Below are positions 7,540 to 14,681 of a stretch of 28,235 nt of DNA, piece after piece. The position numbers and the translations under genes are program-made. This stretch comes from UBA6197 sp047638075 (GTDB lineage Bacteria > Pseudomonadota > Alphaproteobacteria > Rhodobacterales > Rhodobacteraceae). The DNA is taken from the NCBI RefSeq assembly GCF_047638075.1, contig NZ_JBLJBV010000030.1:1-28235 (forward strand). The letters run 5' to 3'. A model generated the notes under the pieces. It had not been told where the DNA came from. It was given only the letters and a program-made list of their open reading frames with translations, and did no database searches. How positions within the stretch are numbered: the first letter of the stretch is position 1; each line of letters starts with the position of its first letter.

Positions 7540-8565
7540 ATGACATTGTTTCGCCCCGCCGCGCGCCTTGCCGCGCTGATCCTTGCCCTAGCCGCCCCTG
7601 CCACCGCGCAAGAGGTCACGCTGCGTCTGCACCAGTTCCTACCCGAGCAAAGCTTTGTTCCCGCTCATATCCTGACGCCTTGGGCAGACGGGATCGAGAA
7701 AGCCTCGGATGGGCGTATCAAGATTGAGCGCTACCCCTCGATGCAACTGGGCGGCAAGCCCACCGATCTGGTCGATCAGGTGGTCGATGGTGTGGTGGAT
7801 ATCGTCTGGACGCTGCCGGGCTATACGCCTGGGCGCTTTCCCCGGACCGAGGTGTTCGAGCTTCCGTTTCTGGTGACTGACGCCGAGGCCGCCAGCGCCG
7901 CCTATTGGGATCTGGCGCAATCGCAGATGAAAGACACGGATTTCAAAGACCTGCACCTGCTGGGCGCTTGGGTGCACGGGCGCGGCGTGATCCATTCGGC
8001 GCGCCCGGTGCGGACGCTGGAAGACATGGCCGGGCTGACATTGCGCGCGCCCTCACGCACCACGACGATGCTGCTTGAGACGCTGGGGGCGGTGCCGGTG
8101 GGAATGCCGGTGCCTGCCGTGCCCGAGGCGCTGTCCAAAGGCGTGATTGATGGCGCGCTCTTGCCGTGGGAGGTGTCGGCCTCGCTCAAGGTGGGGGAAT
8201 TGGTCCATAACCACACCGAATTTCCCGGTAAAGGCATCTATGTTGCGACCTTCATTCTGGCAATGAACAAAGATAGCTACGCCCGCCTGCCCGACGATCT
8301 GAGGGCGGTAATCGACGCGGCCTCGGGTGCGGCATTCTCGGCCGAGGCGGGGCGTTTGCAGCAGGCCGAAGATATCCCCGCGCGCAAAGCTGCCGAAGAC
8401 CTGGGCAATTCCATCGTTACCCTGTCCGAGGATGAGGCCACCCGATGGGAGACCGCCGCTACCCCCGTCACCGCCGCCTGGATTGCCGAGGTTGCCGGCG
8501 CCGGAATCGATGGTCAGGCGTTGCTTGATGCGGCCCGCGCCGCGATTGCTGCGCATAGCCACTAA
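7540..8565 (+). CDS. TRAP transporter periplasmic substrate-binding protein (DctP-type)
   Basis: The 341-residue protein starts with a Sec signal peptide (cleavage after ATAQ near residue 24) and then shows the DctP fold: KIERYPSMQLGG early in the mature protein, GVVDIVWTLPGYTP, and the conserved region GLTLRAPSRTT (about 166-176), where the arginine normally binds the substrate carboxylate. The ATG at 7540 has GGGAG seven bases upstream and is the start that gives a signal peptide; the reading frame is open much further upstream, but that part overlaps the divergent dipeptidase gene. It opens a dctP-dctQ-dctM operon (nine-base gap to the next gene). The ligand is probably a carboxylate, as for the family; no closer assignment is possible. 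Confidence 0.92.
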   Translation: MTLFRPAARLAALILALAAPATAQEVTLRLHQFLPEQSFVPAHILTPWADGIEKASDGRIKIERYPSMQLGGKPTDLVDQVVDGVVDIVWTLPGYTPGRFPRTEVFELPFLVTDAEAASAAYWDLAQSQMKDTDFKDLHLLGAWVHGRGVIHSARPVRTLEDMAGLTLRAPSRTTTMLLETLGAVPVGMPVPAVPEALSKGVIDGALLPWEVSASLKVGELVHNHTEFPGKGIYVATFILAMNKDSYARLPDDLRAVIDAASGAAFSAEAGRLQQAEDIPARKAAEDLGNSIVTLSEDEATRWETAATPVTAAWIAEVAGAGIDGQALLDAARAAIAAHSH

Positions 8566-8574
8566 GGACGTATC

Positions 8575-9099
8575 ATGGAGCGTCTGGCGCAGGCGATGGC
8601 ATTGGCCGGGGGCGCGGTGTTGTTGGCGATGATCGGCATGATCTGCCTTAGCGTTGCGGGCAACGCTGCCCTGACGTTGGCGCAATCTGGCATGGTCGAA
8701 CGCTGGGCGCCGGGGCTTGGCGCGGCGCTTTTGGCAATGGGCGTCGGGCCGTTGAGGGCCAGTTATGAGTTGGTCGAACTGGCCATGGCCTTTGTGGTTT
8801 TTGCCTGTCTGCCCTTGGTCCAGATCCGCCGTGCCCATGCCACAGTGGCCGTGTTCACCGATGCGCTGCCGGGTTGGATGATCCGCCGTCTTTCTGCGGT
8901 CTGGCAGGTCCTGATGGCGGGTGCCATGGTGCTGATCGCCTGGCGTCTGGGGGCAGGGATGGCGGGCAAGATGCGCAGCGGCGAGACGACGTTTCTTTTG
9001 CAGATACCCCTGTGGTGGGCCTATGCCGCCAGCCTGTTTGCGGCCACGGTCGCCGCGCTGGTAACATTCTGGGCCGCCCTGAAAGGCCCTTGGGGATGA
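8575..9099 (+). CDS. TRAP transporter small permease (DctQ-type)
   Basis: This 174-residue membrane protein has about four hydrophobic segments (roughly 10-32, 61-82, 108-130 and 141-165), the expected size and topology for the small TRAP subunit, which bridges the binding protein and the large permease. The segment LVQIRRAHATVAVFTD (about 82-97) matches the DctQ pattern in which a membrane helix is followed by a conserved HxxV region. It starts nine bases after dctP and its stop overlaps the start of the large permease gene by four bases (ATGA). It is distinct in sequence from the truncated DctQ at the left edge, so the window carries parts of two TRAP systems. Confidence 0.88.
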   Translation: MERLAQAMALAGGAVLLAMIGMICLSVAGNAALTLAQSGMVERWAPGLGAALLAMGVGPLRASYELVELAMAFVVFACLPLVQIRRAHATVAVFTDALPGWMIRRLSAVWQVLMAGAMVLIAWRLGAGMAGKMRSGETTFLLQIPLWWAYAASLFAATVAALVTFWAALKGPWG

Positions 9100-10406
9100 G
9101 CACGCTGGCCCTTGGATATCTGTCGCTTCCGGTTCTGCTGGGGCTGATATTCGCCCGCGCGCCGATCGGGCTTGCCATGTTGATATGTGGCGCGGTGGGG
9201 CTGTCGCTGGTGACGGGCAGCCCGACCATGCTGCTGGCCAAGCTGAAAAACGAAAGTTTCTCAACGTTTTCCAACTACAACCTCGCGGTAGTGCCGATGT
9301 TCCTGTTGATGGGGCAGTTTGCCACCTTGGGCGGACTCAGCACGGCACTGTTTCGCGCAGCCGAGGCGTTTTTGGGCCACCGCAGGGGCGGTATGGCGAT
9401 GGCCGCAATTGGCGCCTGCGCCGGGTTTGGCGCGATCTGCGGCTCATCCCTGGCAACAGCGGCGACGATGGGGCGGGTCGCGCTGCCAGAGTTGAAAGCG
9501 GCGGGCTATTCCGGCGGGCTTTCCACCGCGACGCTGGCTGCAGGCGGGACGTTGGGGATACTGATCCCGCCGTCGGTGGTGCTGGTAGTCTATGCGATCC
9601 TGACCGAAACCAACATTGCCCAACTGTTTCTGGCGGCGGTGCTGCCCGGGGTTCTGGCGGCGCTGGGCTATATGCTGGCCATTGCGCTTTATGTGCGCCG
9701 TCACCCTGATGCGGCAGGGCTGCGCCCAAGGGCCAGCGCGGGCGAACGGCTCGGCGCATTGGCCCGCGTCTGGCCAGTCGTTCTGGTATTTTTCCTCGTT
9801 GTTTTCGGTATTTACGGCGGTATCTTCAACCCAACAGAGGGCGCTGCCGTGGGCGCTGCGGGCACTGGGCTCATGGCATTTACCGCCGGGGGCTTGGGTT
9901 GGAAGGGGCTGCGCGACAGTCTTTTGGCGACAGCCGAGACCACGGGAATGATCTTTTTCATCATTCTGGGGGCGGCGGTCTACAACAGCTTTCTGGCCTA
10001 TGCGCGGGTTCCGCAGGAACTATCGGGCCTTGTGCTGGAACTGGGCATCAGCCCGTGGGGCGTGCTGGCGCTGATACTGGTGTTTTACCTGCTGCTGGGC
10101 TGTCTGATGGATAGCCTGTCGATGATTTTGTTGACTGTTCCCATATTCTACCCCGTCGTATCGGGGTTGGATTTCGGCATTGCGCCCGATCTGTTGCCGA
10201 TCTGGTTTGGTGTATTGGTGCTGATCGTGGTCGAGGTTGGGCTGATGACCCCGCCCGTTGGCATGAACCTGTTTGTAATCAACGCATTGGACCGCGAAAC
10301 GCCAATTGCTGCTACCTACCGGGCGGTGGCATGGTTTGTCGCCTCTGACGTGATACGGATCGCGCTTTTGATTGCCTTTCCGGGGTTGGTGCTGTTCGCG
10401 CTTTAG
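9096..10406 (+). CDS. TRAP transporter large permease (DctM-type)
   Basis: The 436-residue polytopic protein is the DctM translocation subunit. It has about twelve hydrophobic stretches and family landmarks: VPMFLLMGQFA near 67-77, a glycine-rich GACAGFGAICGSSLATAAT near 106-124, GGTLGILIPPSVVLVVYA near 150-167, and GLMTPPVGMNLFVIN near 382-396. The ATG at 9096 lies in a four-base overlap with dctQ and is preferred to upstream in-frame codons inside dctQ. It completes the dctPQM operon. The last four bases overlap the stop of a small gene on the opposite strand. Confidence 0.93.
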   Translation: MSTLALGYLSLPVLLGLIFARAPIGLAMLICGAVGLSLVTGSPTMLLAKLKNESFSTFSNYNLAVVPMFLLMGQFATLGGLSTALFRAAEAFLGHRRGGMAMAAIGACAGFGAICGSSLATAATMGRVALPELKAAGYSGGLSTATLAAGGTLGILIPPSVVLVVYAILTETNIAQLFLAAVLPGVLAALGYMLAIALYVRRHPDAAGLRPRASAGERLGALARVWPVVLVFFLVVFGIYGGIFNPTEGAAVGAAGTGLMAFTAGGLGWKGLRDSLLATAETTGMIFFIILGAAVYNSFLAYARVPQELSGLVLELGISPWGVLALILVFYLLLGCLMDSLSMILLTVPIFYPVVSGLDFGIAPDLLPIWFGVLVLIVVEVGLMTPPVGMNLFVINALDRETPIAATYRAVAWFVASDVIRIALLIAFPGLVLFAL

Positions 10407-10579
10407 CGGCGCAAGAAAAGTTCCCATGCGGCATAGGTGCTTATGGCGGCAAACATCAGTGCCCATCCGGGGCTGCCGGTCATCAGTTCAAACACCGCCC
10501 AAACCCCCGGGGCCAGCACCGTAAGCCAGCGTCGCCAGGGGGCCGCAAAGAATGGATCGTGTCGGTCAAGAACCTTCAT
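10403..10579 (-). CDS. Small membrane protein, DUF3329-like
   Basis: This 58-residue open frame encodes a protein starting MKVLDRHDPFFAAPWRRW, then two hydrophobic helices (about 19-34 and 39-54) and a short basic end (LFLRR). The layout resembles the small DUF3329-type membrane proteins common next to housekeeping genes in Rhodobacteraceae; that assignment is from memory of the pattern, not a search. It converges with the TRAP dctM gene, their stop codons overlapping by four bases, and diverges from the monooxygenase-like gene. Its coding character (Trp/Ala-rich helices, complete start and stop, no better reading on the other strand) supports it as real. Function is unknown. Confidence 0.65.
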   Translation of the reverse strand: MKVLDRHDPFFAAPWRRWLTVLAPGVWAVFELMTGSPGWALMFAAISTYAAWELFLRR

Positions 10580-10673
10580 CGGCTAAGCTTATCCGCCGCA
10601 CCCCCGAACAACAAGCTGGGGCGTGATTTTTCCGCAAAGCTATGTCAGGATACGCCACCAGAAGGAGCCAGCG

Positions 10674-10991
10674 ATGCCACAAATAGCCAAGAATTTTGAC
10701 GGTCAAACCGTAATATGCACGTTTGAAATGACACCCGCCACCGCCAGCGATTTGATGGAGGCGCTGCAAGATGCCTATGAAAAGTGCATTCGTCACCAGC
10801 CGGGTTTTATCAGTGCAGGGTTGCATATGAACGATGCCCAGACACGAATCGCGAATTACAGCCAATGGGCGCGTCGCGAAGATTATCAGGCAATGCTGCG
10901 CACGCCCGAAATGCGCGAACGCAACCGGCACATTGCTACGCTTTGCCGTGGGTTTGAACCCGTGATGTATGAGGTGATGGAGGCCTTTTAG
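10674..10991 (+). CDS. Antibiotic biosynthesis monooxygenase (ABM) domain protein
   Basis: The 105-residue protein is a single ferredoxin-like alpha/beta domain of the ABM/dimeric alpha-beta barrel type. Typical features are the N-terminal beta strand TVICTFEMTPATASDLMEAL, the QPGFISAGLHMN turn (about 43-54) and the NYSQWARREDYQAML segment (about 62-76), in which the family's W-x3-E/D-x-Y/F pattern is visible. A perfect GAAGGAG ribosome-binding site (10661-10667) lies six bases before the ATG. Members include small cofactor-free oxygenases and heme-degrading enzymes, but many have no known activity, and this one cannot be assigned. It stands alone, with uvrB convergent downstream. Confidence 0.82.
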   Translation: MPQIAKNFDGQTVICTFEMTPATASDLMEALQDAYEKCIRHQPGFISAGLHMNDAQTRIANYSQWARREDYQAMLRTPEMRERNRHIATLCRGFEPVMYEVMEAF

Positions 10992-11093
10992 CGGCGGCCT
11001 TGACGGCGGGGAGCGCAAAGGCGCCTTGCCCATGCGCCGGACCTTGCCGTTCGCCACCGGCCGGGAAATGGTTTGGGGCGGCCGGACGACCGC

Positions 11094-13271
11094 TTAGCGG
11101 CGGTGCTTTACCCGGCCCCGCTGCCCTGCGCGCCCTGCCGTGGACCTGCCACCGGCCTGCACGGCCGCGTGCGCGGCGGCTTCGACATCGGCCTGCCGGG
11201 CCAGCGGGTCATCGGCCACGGCCAGCTCTACCGCCTCCAGACGTTTCACCTCATCGCGCAGGCGCGCGGCTTCTTCAAATTCGAGGTTCTCGGCGGCCTT
11301 GCGCATGGCGCCGCGCAGCGCCTCCAGATGGGCGGCCAGATTGGCACCGAATAGCGGGGTATCTACCTTGGCGGTGACGCGGTTCATATCCACATCGCCT
11401 TTGTAAAGCCCGGCCAGAATATCCTCGACGTTCTTGCGCACGGTCTGTGGGGTGATGCCGTGTTCCTCATTATAGGCCGATTGCTTGGCACGGCGGCGGT
11501 CGGTTTCGCCCATCGCGCGTTCCATGCTGCCGGTGATCCGGTCGGCATACATGATGACGCGGCCATCGGCGTTGCGCGCAGCCCGACCGATGGTCTGGAT
11601 AAGCGAGGTTTCAGACCGCAGGAACCCCTCCTTGTCGGCGTCCAGGATCGCCACCAGCCCACATTCGGGAATATCCAGCCCCTCACGCAGAAGGTTGATC
11701 CCGACCAGCACATCAAACGCCCCCAGCCGCAAATCGCGCAAGATTTCAATACGTTCAATGGTGTCGATGTCCGAGTGCATATAGCGGATACGGATGCCCT
11801 GTTCGTGGAAATATTCGGTCAGATCCTCGGCCATGCGTTTGGTCAGTGTGGTGACAAGGGTGCGCAGCCCCAGTGCGGCGACACGGCGGATTTCATCCAG
11901 AAGGTCATCGACCTGCATTTCAACGGGGCGGATCTCAATCACCGGGTCCAAAAGGCCGGTGGGGCGGATGACCTGTTCGGTGAACACGCCGCCCGCCTGT
12001 TCCAATTCCCATTTCGATGGGGTGGCGGAGACGAACACCGATTGCGGGCGCATCGCGTCCCATTCCTCAAACTTCAGCGGCCGGTTGTCCATGCACGATG
12101 GCAGGCGGAAACCGTGTTCGGCCAGCGTCGATTTGCGCCGAAAGTCGCCTTTGTACATGCCGCCGATCTGCGGCACTGAAACGTGCGATTCATCGGCGAA
12201 AACGATCGCATTGTCGGGGATGAATTCAAACAGGGTCGGGGGCGGCTCGCCGGGGGCGCGGCCGGTCAGGTAGCGCGAATAGTTTTCGATCCCGGCGCAG
12301 ACGCCGGTTGCCTCCAGCATTTCAAGGTCAAAGTTACAGCGCTGTTCAAGCCGCTGGGCCTCAAGCAATTTCCCCTCGGTGTTGAACTGTTTCAGCCGAT
12401 GGTGAAGCTCAGCCCGGATGCCCTTTATCGCCTGCTGCATCGTCGGGCGCGGGGTGACGTAGTGGCTGTTGGCGTAGATGCGGATCTGCTCAAAACTGTC
12501 GGTTTTCTGGCCGGTGAGGGGGTCAAATTCGGTGATCGCCTCCAGTTCCTCGCCAAAAAACGAAAACCGCCAGGCGCGATCCTCCAGGTGGGCGGGCCAG
12601 ACTTCGACGGTATCGCCACGCACCCGAAAGCTGCCGCGCTGAAACGACGCATCCAGCCGTTTATAGGCCTGCGCGACCAGTTCGGCCAGGAATTTGCGCT
12701 GCTCGTAAAGCCCGCCTATGGCCATATCCTGCGTCATTGCTGAATAGGTTTCGACCGATCCGATACCGTAGATGCAGCTGACCGAGGCCACGATGATCAC
12801 ATCGTCACGTTCCAACAGCGCCCGCGTGGCCGAGTGGCGCATCCGGTCGATCTGTTCATTGATCTGGGATTCCTTCTCGATGAAGGTATCGGTGCGCGCG
12901 ACGTAGGCCTCGGGTTGGTAATAATCGTAGTAGGATACGAAATATTCAACCGCGTTTTCAGGAAAGAAGCCCTTGAATTCGCCGTATAATTGCGCGGCGA
13001 GTGTTTTGTTCGGGGCAAGGATGATCGCGGGGCGCTGGGTTTCCTCAATCACGCGGGCCATGGTAAAGGTCTTGCCGGTGCCCGTGGCCCCCAGCAACAC
13101 CTGATCATGATCGCCTGCGGTGATTCCCGCCGTAAGCTCGGCAATGGCCGTGGGCTGATCGCCCGCAGCCGAGAATTCGGTGTGCAAAACAAAGCGCTTG
13201 CCGCCCTCCAGCTTGGGGCGGGTCAGCACATCGGGGCGTGCGGAAAGGGCGTTGGTATTATTGTGGGGCAT
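11094..13271 (-). CDS. uvrB: UvrABC excinuclease subunit B
   Basis: UvrB is the damage-verification helicase-like subunit of nucleotide excision repair; it is loaded by UvrA and recruits UvrC. The 725 residues show Walker A GATGTGKTFT (61-70), the beta-hairpin region YYDYYQPEAYVARTDTFIEKE-like (about 114-134, read in parts), the motif VFADESHVSVPQI, helicase motif VI in LIQTIGRAARNADG, and a C-terminal UVR domain (about 648-685, with ENLEFEEAARLRDEV) that binds UvrC. It is somewhat longer than E. coli UvrB, with an N-terminal extension of about 25 residues before the conserved FxxAGDQP-like start and a basic tail. The ATG at 13271 was kept as the only reasonable start. A LexA-box match lies 152 bp upstream, so SOS control is plausible. 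Confidence 0.97.
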   Translation of the reverse strand: MPHNNTNALSARPDVLTRPKLEGGKRFVLHTEFSAAGDQPTAIAELTAGITAGDHDQVLLGATGTGKTFTMARVIEETQRPAIILAPNKTLAAQLYGEFKGFFPENAVEYFVSYYDYYQPEAYVARTDTFIEKESQINEQIDRMRHSATRALLERDDVIIVASVSCIYGIGSVETYSAMTQDMAIGGLYEQRKFLAELVAQAYKRLDASFQRGSFRVRGDTVEVWPAHLEDRAWRFSFFGEELEAITEFDPLTGQKTDSFEQIRIYANSHYVTPRPTMQQAIKGIRAELHHRLKQFNTEGKLLEAQRLEQRCNFDLEMLEATGVCAGIENYSRYLTGRAPGEPPPTLFEFIPDNAIVFADESHVSVPQIGGMYKGDFRRKSTLAEHGFRLPSCMDNRPLKFEEWDAMRPQSVFVSATPSKWELEQAGGVFTEQVIRPTGLLDPVIEIRPVEMQVDDLLDEIRRVAALGLRTLVTTLTKRMAEDLTEYFHEQGIRIRYMHSDIDTIERIEILRDLRLGAFDVLVGINLLREGLDIPECGLVAILDADKEGFLRSETSLIQTIGRAARNADGRVIMYADRITGSMERAMGETDRRRAKQSAYNEEHGITPQTVRKNVEDILAGLYKGDVDMNRVTAKVDTPLFGANLAAHLEALRGAMRKAAENLEFEEAARLRDEVKRLEAVELAVADDPLARQADVEAAAHAAVQAGGRSTAGRAGQRGRVKHRR

Positions 13272-13404
13272 GATGAACCTTTGACAGGCCTATAGATTTG
13301 ATCCGTTTATGTTCACTTACAAGGGGTTGGCGGAAAGATGACCGAAAGGTAAAGATATGACGACAATTTTATAAGTTAAATCATGGTGTTGCCTATTTTT
13401 CCTG

Positions 13405-13433
13405 TTGCGTCTTTTGGCGCATGTTCATAGGTT
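13405..13433 (+). promoter_or_regulatory. Possible promoter reading away from uvrB
   Basis: TTGCGT (13405-13410) and TAGGTT (13428-13433) are separated by exactly 17 bp on the plus strand and would start transcription near 13440, immediately before the long inverted repeat. The -10 hexamer is embedded in the LexA-box match, so LexA would block it. The match to consensus is moderate. Confidence 0.35.
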
Positions 13434-13437
13434 GTTC
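13423..13437. promoter_or_regulatory. LexA (SOS) box, alphaproteobacterial type GTTC-N7-GTTC
   Basis: GTTC (13423-13426) and GTTC (13434-13437) are spaced by exactly seven bases, the known LexA recognition pattern of Rhodobacter and other alphaproteobacteria. It is 152 bp upstream of uvrB, a gene commonly in the SOS regulon, and overlaps the possible plus-strand promoter at 13405-13433. A chance match in this 512-bp intergenic region is possible but unlikely (eight fixed bases). Confidence 0.6.
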
Positions 13438-13439
13438 CT

Positions 13440-13548
13440 GCAAGCAGCAATAAAGGCTGCCGACCGGTGCATCACCCCACCCCTCGCTCCCCCAGCCTGG
13501 TCGGCAGTCGCCTTTATCGCGGTAATGGTGCATTTGGGGTTTGGGGGC
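13440..13548 (+). ncRNA. Candidate structured small RNA or long 5' leader with a C-rich loop
   Basis: ATAAAGGCTGCCGACC (13450-13465) pairs perfectly with GGTCGGCA plus GCCTTTAT (13499-13506 and 13510-13517), interrupted only by a 3-base bulge GTC. This 16-bp stem is far beyond chance for a gap between genes. The 33-base loop contains a small GGTG-CAT-CACC hairpin (13466-13476) and then a C-rich run (13473-13496). GCAGC (13444-13448) can instead pair with GCTGC (13456-13460), competing with the long stem. A G-rich tract (13536-13547) could pair with the C-rich loop. The stem could be read on either strand; plus is preferred because of the possible promoter at 13405-13433. No known RNA family was recognised. 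It may instead be the long leader of the NDUFS4-like gene. Confidence 0.45.
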
Positions 13549-13664
13549 AAAGAAATGGCCCCGGGTATTTGATCCGTCAATCTGCGTATGATTGATCGTG
13601 AAAAAACTCCGGACCGGTGTCTTGATCTGCTACGCCGGAAATCGGGGGCCGGTTGAAAATGATG

Positions 13665-13700
13665 AGGGGCTAGTCCAAAGCCCCTTGGGCCTTGTATTTT
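13665..13700 (+). terminator. Weak candidate terminator upstream of the NDUFS4-like gene
   Basis: AGGGGCT (13665-13671) and AGCCCCT (13679-13685) form a perfect 7-bp stem with a 7-base loop, followed a few bases later by a U-rich TTGTATTTT (13692-13700). It could end a transcript started near 13440. The U-run is not directly adjacent, so efficiency is doubtful. The rest of the 13272-13783 gap shows no coding sequence. Confidence 0.3.
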
Positions 13701-13783
13701 GCCGCAGGGTTTAGGATAACTGCCAAGAGTTTTGACCGTCGGTCACGGGTGCCCTTGACCGAATATTATCAAGAGGTTTTCCC

Positions 13784-14101
13784 ATGTCGATGCGCGCGCG
13801 TATTTATCAACCGGCCCGTAATGTGATGCAGTCCGGCACCGCCAAGACCAAGGCTTGGGTTTTGGACTTTGCCCCTGCCGAGGCCCGCGACATTGACCCG
13901 TTGATGGGCTGGACCAGTTCTGGCGACACGCAAACGCAAGTTCGGCTTAGCTTTGACAGTTGCGAATCCGCCGTGGCTTACGCCAAGGAAAACGGCATCA
14001 GCTATTCTGTGGCGCAACCCAACAAACGCCAACCCAATGTTCGCGCCCGCGGCTACGGCGAGAATTTTTCGACAGATCGGCGCTTTGCCTGGACGCATTA
14101 G
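13784..14101 (+). CDS. Complex I accessory subunit, NDUFS4-type (ETC complex I subunit family)
   Basis: The 105-residue protein is the bacterial counterpart of the mitochondrial 18-kDa NDUFS4 subunit of NADH:ubiquinone oxidoreductase, found in alphaproteobacteria and attached to the peripheral arm of complex I. Conserved features are ARIYQPARNVMQSG near the start (5-18), KAWVLDF (23-29), the core DPLMGWTSSGDTQTQVRLSF (38-57), AVAYAKENGI (63-72) and the C-terminal pattern YGENFSTDRRFAWTH. The ATG at 13784 has AAGAGG seven bases upstream. It is a single-gene unit here, as the nuo operon is elsewhere in such genomes. The long upstream gap may include its leader. Confidence 0.9.
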   Translation: MSMRARIYQPARNVMQSGTAKTKAWVLDFAPAEARDIDPLMGWTSSGDTQTQVRLSFDSCESAVAYAKENGISYSVAQPNKRQPNVRARGYGENFSTDRRFAWTH

Positions 14102-14556
14102 ATATTTTGCGCGCCGACCCAGATCTGATGAATGCGGGGCAGGCGCTAATCTTTTGGTCATGGGCGTTCGGTAAGGTGCAATGATTTCCGATAAACCCGT
14201 CAGGGGCTGTGGTCTGCGGCTTTTTCTTGACCTATCAGTTTGCAATTTGGCCGTTGCCAGATCTTTTTCCGGTATAAAGCGCCTCTTGATAGGCGAAAGC
14301 CCTTCATCCGGCGGTATCTGATGCCCTCTGGCTGTTTGAGTGCCCTGCCAAGATGGTCTTGGTAGGGCCTGGCACGGGCGGGATGGGATGCAGATGGCCC
14401 TTTTACGCCAAAGCCATATTGCTGTTGTTCTTCTAATGCCTGACGCCACAAGCGTTGCAGTCCCGTGGTTATCCTGCGGGAAATCAGCTCTGCTGGATTT
14501 TCCTATCTGCGGACTATCCCTCTACCTTGCCGGAACAATCAGGCGTTAACGTAAAA
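14102..14556. other. Intergenic region of 455 bp without a recognisable gene
   Basis: This stretch is more AT-rich than the flanking genes. Open frames on both strands (for example minus 14200-14451) give basic, low-complexity translations that match no family I recognise, and none has a convincing ribosome-binding site. It contains a near-perfect hairpin at 14342-14368 and a smaller one near 14280-14295 (CGCC/GGCG). It may be a degraded gene or element; I see no tRNA, IS end or target-site duplication. Confidence 0.5.
14342..14368. repeat. Near-perfect hairpin, 12-bp stem with 3-base loop
   Basis: GCCCTGCCAAGA (14342-14353) and TCTTGGTAGGGC (14357-14368) are inverted copies with one difference, which is still a G-U pair in plus-strand RNA. 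The loop is TGG. No U-run follows on either strand, so it is not a standard terminator. It sits alone in the unexplained gap after the NDUFS4-like gene. Confidence 0.5.
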
Positions 14557-14589
14557 ATATGGCCGCGATCCATCAGATCGCGGCCATAT
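14553..14589 (-). terminator. Strong intrinsic terminator of the xdh/BMP transport operon
   Basis: ATATGGCCGCGATC (14557-14570) and GATCGCGGCCATAT (14576-14589) form a perfect 14-bp stem with a 5-base loop. On the minus strand the stem is followed at once by five T residues (14557-14553), a textbook rho-independent terminator. It lies about 90 bases after the stop of the BMP binding-protein gene, the last gene of the operon. Confidence 0.88.
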
Positions 14590-14681
14590 CGTGACGTCCT
14601 GCAAGGGGGCGGGCTCCGGTGTTTTGCCTTCTGGAAGATATCGGGCCAGACCCGGTTTTTGCAAAACGGCCGGACCGCTTT

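Noticed and set aside
8053..9264. A 403-codon open frame antisense to the TRAP dctP/dctQ genes
   Set aside because: Low-complexity, basic translation with no recognisable family; the plus strand encodes clear TRAP subunits with correct overlaps.
13769..14449. A 226-codon minus-strand open frame across the NDUFS4-like gene and the following gap
   Set aside because: Half of it is antisense to a confident gene, and the remainder has no family resemblance or ribosome-binding site.
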